From positions 1-60,643 of the forward strand of contig CAMVJW010000009.1 of assembly GCA_947167965.1 (NCBI GenBank): a DNA stretch of 60,643 nucleotides, given 5' to 3'. The position numbers and the translations under genes were made by a program. The stretch is from an uncultured Clostridia bacterium. Its GTDB lineage: Bacteria; Bacillota; Clostridia; TANB77; CAG-508. Every line of letters starts with the position of its first letter. Position 1 is the first letter of the stretch. The notes under the pieces were generated by a model. It worked only from the letters and a program-made list of their open reading frames with translations. It was not told the origin of the DNA and did no database searches. Positions 19,082 to 27,600 of the stretch are shown here, piece after piece.

Positions 19082-19358
19082 CATTGTTTATATCCTTCAA
19101 TATTTCAGATAAATCATTGTAACTCTTGTATTTATTTGGATTTTTTGCTATATCATCTGCCTCTTTAATTGCTTCTAACATTTCATCACTAAATCTTGGT
19201 TTTTTTATTGCAAATGGAATACTTTCTGTCATTACAACTTGCTTTAAAAAAATTGTAACAGCATCGGCTATATTCATGCCCAAGTCATTTAATGTTATTT
19301 CTACTTTTTTCTTTAATTCCGGTTCAATTCTTATATTTAGAGTATCTGTTTTAGCCAT
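19068..19358 (-). CDS. relB: RelB/DinJ family antitoxin
   Basis: 96 residues from ATG 19358 with SD GGAGGTGAT; the longer frame upstream runs through the promoter. The ribbon-helix-helix N-terminus (KTDTLNIRIEPELKKKVE, then NIADAVTIFLKQVV) is typical of RelB/DinJ. The C-terminal part would wrap the toxin. It overlaps the yafQ relic by 14 bp. The antitoxin is intact while its toxin carries a stop, so it may persist as an orphan that controls its own promoter or protects against related toxins. Confidence 0.9.
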   Translation of the reverse strand: MAKTDTLNIRIEPELKKKVEITLNDLGMNIADAVTIFLKQVVMTESIPFAIKKPRFSDEMLEAIKEADDIAKNPNKYKSYNDLSEILKDINNDETI

Positions 19359-19381
19359 TACTATCACCTCCATATATTTAT

Positions 19382-19416
19382 ATAGTAACACATTGTCATT
19401 ACATTGTCAATGTTAT
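19382..19416 (-). promoter_or_regulatory. relB promoter with overlapping palindromic operator
   Basis: Minus strand TTGACA (19405-19410), 17-bp spacer, TACTAT (19382-19387). The -35 box sits in the palindrome ACATTGACAATGT and the 9-mer TGACAATGT occurs twice, 11 bp apart, as expected for autoregulation by a ribbon-helix-helix antitoxin. Confidence 0.75.
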
Positions 19417-19609
19417 TATATTATTATTTGCAAATAAATGTGAAAATATTCTATTAAAATTATGTACAAATAAACTGGAAAATAAAAACTAAGTAAAGAA
19501 ATTGAAAAACAAAGAAAAATTTATTAAAAGAATTCTAACACCAATACTATTCACTATTAATTTTTCATTATTAAATCTTAATTGCAATGTAGCTATGCTT
19601 CGCACATTT

Positions 19610-19640
19610 CATATGGTGAAGCGAAACTTGACAAATACGA
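19610..19640 (+). repeat. Diverged repeat copy B
   Basis: ATGGTGAAGCGAAACTTGAC and following bases, similar to 18710-18740. The larger 19417-19742 gap has no convincing gene; the fragment reading YASHISYGEAKLDKYE is its only protein-like stretch. Confidence 0.45.
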
Positions 19641-19742
19641 AATTTTATTTTTTTATAGGTGGTTTTGTCATAAAATTCAATATATAGTCGAAAAAAGTCA
19701 AAAAATAAAAAGTCTTTCGAGTACAGATGAAAAAAAATTATT

Positions 19743-20105
19743 TCAACTATTATTAATAAAATCATCAATCTTATTAATCATATCTTCTACGTTCTCGTAT
19801 TCAATAAAGTTATTTGTGATAAATTTTAGAGATGAACTAATCTTTAATCCCTTTTCATAAATACATAAGATAGGAGTTTGGGCATAATCTGCCCAACCCA
19901 ATTCAATTCCCTGTCCTGTTGCTGGTAGAGATACTTCAGCAATTACTAAATCAGAATTTAAGACAATTTCTTTTGTGTTAATGGTTTTATTATTATCATG
20001 TGGAAAAAAGAAGTTATTACATTTTACTAAATTAGAATTTTTTATTGGATTATATATTTTATTGATATAATCGTATTTAGTTGAATGTGAAATATATATA
20101 TTCAT
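19743..20105 (-). CDS. Nucleoside 2-deoxyribosyltransferase-like protein
   Basis: 120 residues, ATG with SD AGGAG. The beta strand MNIYISHST opens the fold and the family motif SDLVIAEVSLPATGQGIELG (about 50-69) holds the Asp, Ser and catalytic-type Glu of the nucleoside 2-deoxyribosyltransferase/TIR-like superfamily. Family members move deoxyribose between bases or cleave N-glycosidic bonds, and some act as nucleotide sensors in defence. Here there is no partner effector next to it, only the relB/yafQ patch, so the role remains open. Confidence 0.75.
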   Translation of the reverse strand: MNIYISHSTKYDYINKIYNPIKNSNLVKCNNFFFPHDNNKTINTKEIVLNSDLVIAEVSLPATGQGIELGWADYAQTPILCIYEKGLKISSSLKFITNNFIEYENVEDMINKIDDFINNS

Positions 20106-20134
20106 TATTATTCTCCTAACATTATTTTTAATAT

Positions 20135-20171
20135 AAAAAAACTTATCAGTCTTATTCTGATAAGTTTTTTT
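20135..20171 (-). terminator. Terminator of tRNA-Arg transcript
   Basis: Perfect stem AAAAAAACTTATCAG / CTGATAAGTTTTTTT, T run on both strands, 28 bp 3' of the tRNA and just upstream of the deoxyribosyltransferase-like gene. Confidence 0.85.
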
Positions 20172-20198
20172 CTCATACGGGTTCGTATAAGACTGTTA

Positions 20199-20275
<77 letters not shown>

Positions 20276-20294
20276 ATATCAATCAACAATAAAT

Positions 20295-20323
20295 ATATTA
20301 CCACAAAATTTGCTTAAAGTCAA
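20295..20323 (-). promoter_or_regulatory. Promoter of tRNA-Arg
   Basis: Minus strand TTGACT (20318-20323), 17-bp spacer, TAATAT (20295-20300), about 20 bp before the tRNA. Confidence 0.8.
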
Positions 20324-20375
20324 CTGGTTTTGCGCAGTTTCTTTTAATAAATTGTGCAAACCCCTTTTAAATTGC

Positions 20376-20416
20376 ATAAGACAACGCTTTCCACTTTTTC
20401 AAAAGCATTGTCTTAT
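20376..20416. terminator. Hairpin 3' of acidic coiled-coil gene
   Basis: ATAAGACAACGCTTT pairs with AAAGCATTGTCTTAT (one mismatch) across an 11-nt loop, 46 bp after the stop on the minus strand. No strong T run follows, so termination is likely but not certain. Confidence 0.55.
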
Positions 20417-20462
20417 CTTTAATTTAATACAATATTATAATAGTTTTTTATATCATATTATA

Positions 20463-22472
20463 CTAATTATTTTTGAATTTATTAAAAAATCCCTTTTTCT
20501 TTTTGCTTTTTTCTTTAATATTAATAAACTCATTTTCCCAATTATCTTCTTTTGTATTTTTTTTAATGCTTTTTCCCCATATATCAACATCTGGAGTTGA
20601 TTGTTGGTTTTCTAATTTATTTTCAACCGTATTTTCCTTATCATCATCTTCTTCATCATCCCAATCATTATCATTCCAAAAATCTTCTTCATCTGTTTCA
20701 TTGTCGTCCCAATCTGTTTCAGCTATTTCTTCGTCATCCCAATTATCATCTTCTTCTGTTTCCTCTAAATTTGTTTCATTTTCAAACTCTTCTTCTTTAT
20801 CTTCTTCATCGTCTTCTTCCCATTCATCCTCTTCTTCATCTACTTCATCAAATTCATCTACATTGGTATCATTGTTATCTTCTTCAAAATCATCTTCCTC
20901 TCCAAAATCAAATTCTTCTAAATCGCTGTCATCGCCCCAATTATCTTCTTCATTATTAATTTCTTCATCTATTATTTCTTCTGTTTCATTTAAATCCAAT
21001 TCTTCTAAATCATCATCTAAACCGCTGTCTTCTTCCCAGTTTTCTTTTTCAAATTCTTCATCTTCTTCTGTATCTTCTTTACTTTCTTCTCTTCCCTTTT
21101 TTATTTCTTCTCTTAGATTTCTTTTACTCAATCCTAAAATCATTTCTATTTTTTTATCTATTTCTGATTTTGGATCTAACTTTTCTTCATTTTCTTCTTC
21201 TTTTATTTCATTTTTTTCTTCTTTAATATTATCCTCTTTTAACACAGCTGTAACATCTGTTTCTGTGTCATCCTCTTCATCTTCTTCTGTAACATTATAT
21301 TTACTTAAATCTCTGCCATAATGCTCTGTTACATTTTTGTCAAAAGTTTCATATATTTTTCTCATGCCATCTATTCTCCAGTAATTTGGATTAATAACAG
21401 TTACTGGCAAATTAAGTTTTTTAACTTTTTCATCAAAAGCTTTTGATGTTTCCTCTAATTCAATTAAATAATTGTAATTATATAATTCATCATAAGTTTT
21501 CTTACCAACTTTATTAGATATTTCTTTTAATAAAATAGAATACAAATTATTAACCTGTTTTAAATCTAAATCTAAATTTCTGCAAGCTTCTTTCATAAGA
21601 GATTTATGTTCTTTTTCTCCATTAACAGCAGTAATTCTTTCGTTATCTAAAAATTGAACTAAATACTCTTTAAGGACAGACAAAAATTCTAATTTTACTT
21701 TCGAATCTTTTACTGTTTTTTTATGTTTATCAATTTTTACAGTGTTATTTTTTATTTCATTAAACAATCTACTCATTTTGTCATAAATACTTGTTAGTAG
21801 ATCTGTTTCTTTTTTATGAATATCTACAGCTAAAATTATAGCCTTTGAAATAACATCTTCATTAAATGGAATCTTTTCTTTTTCTCCATTTTTTTCAATT
21901 TTATCTGTTAATTCTTTTTCTATACCTTCAGTATCTGTTTCACTAAACTTTTTTGCTTGATTTACTAATGATTTTTCAATATCTTGGAAATTATCTAATG
22001 TTTGATTTAATTTTTTATTATATTCATTTTCAACTTTTCTTCTATTTCTTTCACATGTAGTTCTAATAGTACTTTTTTCATTAAATTCTGTTATAATTTC
22101 TACAAATTTTTGAGAATTTTCCTCAATTTCATTATTTAATTTATTAATGCTATTGTTAACAATCTCTGTTTTCTTTCTAATAGTATCAGAACTCTCATCG
22201 ATGTTTCTAAAAATTTCCTTTCTATCATCTTGTAATTGTTGATTTTTCTTATCTAATGTTTCCTGTTTAGCCTGAGTTTCACGTATTTTATCAGCAATAG
22301 AATCATACTCTTTTATAATATTTTCTTCCTCATCTGAAACATTTTTATATACTTCTAATTGTTCAATTAATTCACAATAATCATTAAAATTTGTCTTTAA
22401 ATTGTTCTTTAAATCATAGCCGAACTTCTTGTTAAAAAACCTTTCTAGTACTATTGCATTTCTTTCATACAT
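20463..22472 (-). CDS. Coiled-coil protein with very acidic tail
   Basis: 669 residues from ATG 22472; the upstream TTG lies within the SD (TTGGAGG) and is rejected. Residues about 50-300 are charged helical coiled coil (SIADKIRETQAKQETLDKKN). Residues about 300-385 form a more ordered block with NYLIELEETSKAFDEKV and VINPNYWRIDGMRKIYETF. Residues about 395-640 are dominated by Asp and Glu with repeated WDD and EEDNW elements. The last 15 residues flip to Lys/Phe (KSKKKKGFFNKF), possibly a membrane or nucleic-acid anchor. No signal peptide and no family recognised. Followed by its own hairpin; monocistronic or with the GGDEF gene upstream. Confidence 0.8.
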   Translation of the reverse strand: MYERNAIVLERFFNKKFGYDLKNNLKTNFNDYCELIEQLEVYKNVSDEEENIIKEYDSIADKIRETQAKQETLDKKNQQLQDDRKEIFRNIDESSDTIRKKTEIVNNSINKLNNEIEENSQKFVEIITEFNEKSTIRTTCERNRRKVENEYNKKLNQTLDNFQDIEKSLVNQAKKFSETDTEGIEKELTDKIEKNGEKEKIPFNEDVISKAIILAVDIHKKETDLLTSIYDKMSRLFNEIKNNTVKIDKHKKTVKDSKVKLEFLSVLKEYLVQFLDNERITAVNGEKEHKSLMKEACRNLDLDLKQVNNLYSILLKEISNKVGKKTYDELYNYNYLIELEETSKAFDEKVKKLNLPVTVINPNYWRIDGMRKIYETFDKNVTEHYGRDLSKYNVTEEDEEDDTETDVTAVLKEDNIKEEKNEIKEEENEEKLDPKSEIDKKIEMILGLSKRNLREEIKKGREESKEDTEEDEEFEKENWEEDSGLDDDLEELDLNETEEIIDEEINNEEDNWGDDSDLEEFDFGEEDDFEEDNNDTNVDEFDEVDEEEDEWEEDDEEDKEEEFENETNLEETEEDDNWDDEEIAETDWDDNETDEEDFWNDNDWDDEEDDDKENTVENKLENQQSTPDVDIWGKSIKKNTKEDNWENEFINIKEKSKKKKGFFNKFKNN

Positions 22473-22581
22473 ATTATAAACCTCCAAGATTAACTATTTA
22501 AAATTCATTTTTTATTGAATTATTAAGTCACAATTTTATTTCTTTAGTATTCCTTATTTTTTAAAATTCTATTCTAATAGT

Positions 22582-23508
22582 TTAATAACTATGTTTTCTT
22601 CTATCTATTGCATAGCTACTTCCCATAACTGATTTTACAGCATGTTTAACTTGTGCTGCTGTATCTCCTATTTCTAATATGTTTAAAAATCTACCTTTAT
22701 CAACAACTACCACAGCTATAGAAATTGATGTTAGTGGAAATTTTTCAATAATTCCTTTTCTATTTGCAACTTCAATATATCCATCTTTATTATCTTTTTC
22801 ATTATAAAAATAACTTACTCTATTATCAAAATTCATTATAATATTTTGACAAAGTTTGTCAACATCTTTATATGGAACAATAACAATAAAATCATCTCCA
22901 CCAATATGTCCTACAAATCCATTTCCAAATTCATGAACTGCATTTATTATAATATTTGCTGTAGATTCTATTATTTCATCGCCTTTTAAGAATCCATATA
23001 CATCATTATAAGCTTTAAAATTATCTAAATCTAAATATAATACTGAAAACTCGTCACCCTTCATAAGGTGTTTTTTCAATTCTGAATTTATTTGTACATT
23101 TCCAGGCAACCCGGTAAGTGGGCTCATCCTACGGTTTATTGCAAGAAGCCTTGTTAGATTTTTTACTGTATAATATAAATATCCTTCATCAACGGGTTTT
23201 TTAATAAAGTATTCTATTGATTCATGTAATATCTTTAACCTATGTTCTCTATCTCCATTTGATGATACCACTATTACAGGAGTAATTTTATTATCCTCAT
23301 CTTTTCTGATTTTTTTACATACTTCTACTACATCAATATTTATTGCATCTTCATTTATAACAATTAATGATGGTATATTTTTTAGTGCCAAATCAATTTG
23401 TTCTGTTTTAACACTTATAAATTTAAAATCTTTGTCATCCCTAAATAGTTCTTTAAAAACAACTATTGAAGACTCATCATCATCTATTATATATACTTCA
23501 TTAATCAT
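22582..23508 (-). CDS. Receiver-GGDEF diguanylate cyclase-like protein
   Basis: 308 residues. N-terminal receiver-like domain (about 1-120) with the acidic pocket IIDDDE, but the phospho-acceptor strand reads LIVINEDAI, so the Asp is shifted by one and the site may be degenerate. The C-terminal GGDEF domain (about 135-300) has SPLTGLPGN at its start, LYLDLDNFKAYND, and active-site GGDDF in place of GGDEF. No RxxD inhibition site is visible. It probably makes cyclic di-GMP or senses GTP. SD AAGGAG before the ATG. Confidence 0.88.
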   Translation of the reverse strand: MINEVYIIDDDESSIVVFKELFRDDKDFKFISVKTEQIDLALKNIPSLIVINEDAINIDVVEVCKKIRKDEDNKITPVIVVSSNGDREHRLKILHESIEYFIKKPVDEGYLYYTVKNLTRLLAINRRMSPLTGLPGNVQINSELKKHLMKGDEFSVLYLDLDNFKAYNDVYGFLKGDEIIESTANIIINAVHEFGNGFVGHIGGDDFIVIVPYKDVDKLCQNIIMNFDNRVSYFYNEKDNKDGYIEVANRKGIIEKFPLTSISIAVVVVDKGRFLNILEIGDTAAQVKHAVKSVMGSSYAIDRRKHSY

Positions 23509-23599
23509 ATTTTTCTCCTTAGATGTACAATAAAACTAATTATTATGGATTAATTCAATTCTTTTTTACACTTTTTAATTAACGACCTTATATTTTACG

Positions 23600-24514
23600 C
23601 TATTTTGTATATTTAACTCCTTTTACATTTGTAATACCGTTTTTATTATATACTTTAACTTTTAATTTATTTTCTCCATTTTCTACTTGAATAGTCTTAT
23701 TGTATTCTTTTTCGTTTATTTCTTCTACTATTGTATCATGATTATTTAATGTAATTTCAACCTTAATTACAGCTTCATCATCTGATGCTTTTATAAAGAA
23801 ATTTTGTCCATCTGTTGTTATATCTAAATCTGGCTTAAAGTCAACAAATAATTCTTGACTCTTTTTAAACTCACGCCCTTCTTTATCTGTTGCTATAACA
23901 TTTAGAACATGTCTTCCTTGAATCATATCAACTTGTGTAACATTTTTTACATCATTTATTGTAAATGTTTTTGCATTTGTTTCATCATTATCCCAGAAGT
24001 ATTTAACTGTATCTATTATTTTTGAGTATTCAACCGTAATTTGTATTTTTGTTTCTATTTGTTCTAATTTTATTTTTGGTACTTCTTCTGCTTCAGCATT
24101 AAACTCTCTTGTTTCTTTCTTACCTTTTATGTTCTCTGCTGTTACAATAATAGTAGACTGCCCAGGTTCTAGTTCAATTTCTTTTTGGACTCTTGTTTGC
24201 TTATTTCCATCTATTTCTACTTCATCACTATCATTTATTTTATATTTTACCCTTGAAATACCAATTTTGCTGGTTACTACTATTTTCTCAATATTTGCAG
24301 ATTCTCTATCCATACTAATTGATGGTTCTTCCCCTAATTCATCTTGTACTGACTTTTTATTTTTAATATTTGTAATTACAGCATAAGCTCCTGATGATGT
24401 TAAACTTATTCCAAAAATTAATAAAAAAACACAAAAAGCAATAACAATTGATTTTATACTGCTCTTTTTACGTTCTTTCTTTTTTTCTATTTCAACAGCT
24501 AAAATTTGGTTCAT
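23600..24514 (-). CDS. Membrane-anchored Ig-like domain protein
   Basis: 304 residues with a basic N-terminus and one uncleaved membrane helix (about 22-45), then three beta-rich Ig-like modules each of about 75-85 residues (IEKIVVTSKIGISRVKYKIN; KIKLEQIETKIQITVEYS; LDITTDGQNFFIKASDDE). Each ends in a strand pair such as GQSTIIVTAENIKG or GRHVLNVIATDKEG, resembling bacterial Big/invasin-like folds. Probably an extracellular scaffold. It lies just beyond the adhesin gene terminator, in the same direction. Confidence 0.75.
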   Translation of the reverse strand: MNQILAVEIEKKKERKKSSIKSIVIAFCVFLLIFGISLTSSGAYAVITNIKNKKSVQDELGEEPSISMDRESANIEKIVVTSKIGISRVKYKINDSDEVEIDGNKQTRVQKEIELEPGQSTIIVTAENIKGKKETREFNAEAEEVPKIKLEQIETKIQITVEYSKIIDTVKYFWDNDETNAKTFTINDVKNVTQVDMIQGRHVLNVIATDKEGREFKKSQELFVDFKPDLDITTDGQNFFIKASDDEAVIKVEITLNNHDTIVEEINEKEYNKTIQVENGENKLKVKVYNKNGITNVKGVKYTK

Positions 24515-24614
24515 ATATTTCCCTAATTAGTACTTTTCTAATAGGTTCCTCCCTCCCAATTTTTCTTTTCACATTATAACATAATGATTTTTGCTTGTAA
24601 ATGTTTTTTTTACA

Positions 24615-24676
24615 CAAAAAAGAAAGTTACATCTTTGAACTCCCCTCCTATGAGTAAGTTCATTTAAGTAACCTTC
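24615..24676 (-). terminator. Rho-independent terminator of first adhesin gene
   Basis: Imperfect long stem (AAGGTTAC...GTAACTT with an inner TGAACT/AGTTCA helix) followed by six T residues on the minus strand. Confidence 0.75.
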
Positions 24677-24689
24677 TTATATTTTAAAT

Positions 24690-27600
24690 TTATAAAACAA
24701 ATTTCTTAATTAATTTTATTCCAGTACCAAATACAAGTAATAATACTAGTCCTATACTTGCATACATTATAATGTTTAATCCTAAACCTGTTTTAATTGA
24801 TAATAGTACAGGCGCTGAGTCTATATCATCTTCTCCAGCTTTTTTATTGTCTGGTACTGAATCTATATCTGGAACACCTTCATAATTGAAGTCTTCTGAA
24901 ATTTCCGCTATGTTTGTTTTTAATCCTAAATTTGTTGTTCCATTTATCCATCTTAAAATAACTTTTACTTCGGCACTTTCTCCTGGTTGTAAAAATGTAT
25001 TTTCTAATAATCTTGTTGAAATAACATTATTTCCTTCATCTGTCCATCCTTCATTGTCTTCACTATAGAATTTTAATCCTTCTGGAACATAGTCTGTTAT
25101 TTCTTTTGCATATCCTGCTATTTCTCCTTCATTTGTTATTTTTATTGTAAATCCAAATTTAACAACTGTTGAATCTAATTTTTTTCTATTTACTTCAACT
25201 TTTGGAATAATATCAGTATCATCATTTCCAACATTTCCAGTTTGAGTTGCAACTGTTTTTCCATCTTCTGTAACTATAACATCTGTTACATATTTTAATA
25301 AACTTAAATCAAAAGTTTTAATTAACACCACTTCATAGTCATCATCATCTTCATTTTGTTTATCAACATTGTCTGGAGTAGAGTCTATGTCATCTGGTAA
25401 AGGATCTCCTTCTTCATCTTCATATTTTGTAACTTCTGCAATATTTACTATATTTGTATTTGTTGGAGCTTTTTCATTTACTCTGCATATTACCTGTAAT
25501 TCTTTATAATCAAGTCCAGATCCCTCTCCATTATCATTTTTCTTATCAAATGCTTTTAATATATTATCTTTATCTTTTTCATAAGATAAATAAGATGTTT
25601 TTATTGTTTTTCCATCTAATCCAACTGTCCATCCAATATTTTTATTAAAGTCACATTCTACGAAATCTAAATATTCTGGTAAATGATCAGTAACCTCTCC
25701 AGCATATACATCAACTTCTCCTTCATTATATACCCTAATGTTGTATAAAACATATGATTGAGCAGGTACTGTTAATGGATCTTTAACCATTATATATGTC
25801 GCATCATGGCAGTTTTCATTATCTCTTAATTCTTTTGTATTAACTTTAGTTGCCCTTAAATATGGATTTTGTTTACTTCCTTGGTTTTTATCAGCAGTAA
25901 TGTATTCTCCATCTGTTATTTCTGTGTCTTGACTTACTGCAGCAATAAATTTTGTTAATGCTAAATCTACTTTTCCTAATACTATGTTGTCAAAATCTTC
26001 GTCATCTTGATATTTTTTATCTCCGTCTTTACCAGGCCATTGGTTTGTTTGAGAATCTCTATCTTTTAATGGATCAACATCTTGAACATTTCCTTCAGTA
26101 TCTGTTGCTTTTGTTATAGCTGCTTCATTTCTAATAGAAACTCCTGAACCGTTTTTAGCACTTACTCTTAAAACTACTGTAACTGAAACTTTGCTTAAAT
26201 TTGAGCCATCTTTATTTTTATCCATTTCTCTATCATAAGCTGTTAATACTTTATTTTGACCACCTAAGTATTTTGCTACATCACAACTAATGCTTACTGT
26301 TTCTTCTCCATTAAATGAATCCATTTTTAATTTCTTTTTATTTGGGTCTGTTTCATCTTCTTTAGAATCAAGTGACCAATATGCATTGTTTTTTGTAACT
26401 AATTGATATATTTCATTATTAACTTCTCTTTTTGTTGAATTTCCTTTCGAATCACAGAATGTTAATGTTTTTCCATCATTTTCTGTAACATAAGCAAATT
26501 CTAATCCTGTTGGGATGTTATCTGTAATTGTTTCAACTTTACCATCAACATCACCTTCATTATATACGGTAAATGTATATGTTACATAATCTCCACTTTT
26601 TACTTGTATAAAGCTTTTATCTTGTATATATTCAGCTGTACTTGCAGATCTGTCATATAGTTTTGAAGTATTTATTTTTGGTTCATTTCTACCTTTTTTA
26701 TTTGATTTTCCATCTTCAGATGTAATTGATGTAATATATTTTTGTAAAGCTAAGTCAAATTCTGCAGGTTTTAAAACTACTATTTCAAAGTCATCATCAT
26801 CTTCTCTACCCATAAAGTAATCATTATTGTTTGTTCCATCTTTATATACATCTTTGTTATTATCACCATTATGATTATTTCCACCGTGATAAGCATCATT
26901 ATTTTCATTATATTTATTTCCAGATGTTTCTTGTTTTGCAGATGGTTTATTATTTGTTGATGAATCTCTATCTTGTTCTACTACTTTGTTTGTCTCTTTA
27001 TTTTTTGCTTCAGAAATATATGCAATATTTGTAAAATACTTATTTGTTGATGTTGAAGGTGTTTCTGTTACTACACATTCTACATCAAATGTAACCTTAT
27101 CAGTTTTATCTGTTCCTTTATATTCGTTTAAAGTTCCATCTCCAGTAAATGTAATTTCATTTGTTGTAGGATTATAATTATAAGTATATGAAATACTTGA
27201 TGAATCATTATTGTTTGCTGTATAATGGTATATTTTTCCATTTACTGTACCTGAAGTTGTCTTGCTCTTATTATATTCTTTTAAGATAACACCTTTTGGT
27301 AATTTATCAACTATAGATGTAGCATATCCTGCTATATCACCTTCATTATATACAGAAATTGTGTATGTTATAGTATCTCCATTTTCTATAACAACAGGGT
27401 CTTTTCTGTGATTGTATGTTGCTGTTCCATCAGATGAAATTGTATTAGTATTTATATTTAATTGTCTATCAGCATCTTTTCCGTCTTCATTTTTAATTGT
27501 TTTAGCATTTCCATTTTTATCTGATATTTTTGTTATAGCTTTTCTTAAAGCTAAATCAAAATATTTTGTTTTTCCTGTATTTACAACTAAACTAAATGGC

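Noticed and set aside
20376..20416. Small regulatory RNA at the hairpin
   Set aside because: No promoter was found for an independent transcript; it fits a 3' hairpin of the neighbouring gene.
20473..21321. Plus-strand Ser-rich open frame
   Set aside because: It is the antisense of the Asp/Glu-rich tail (GAA/GAT read as TTC/ATC), with no SD.
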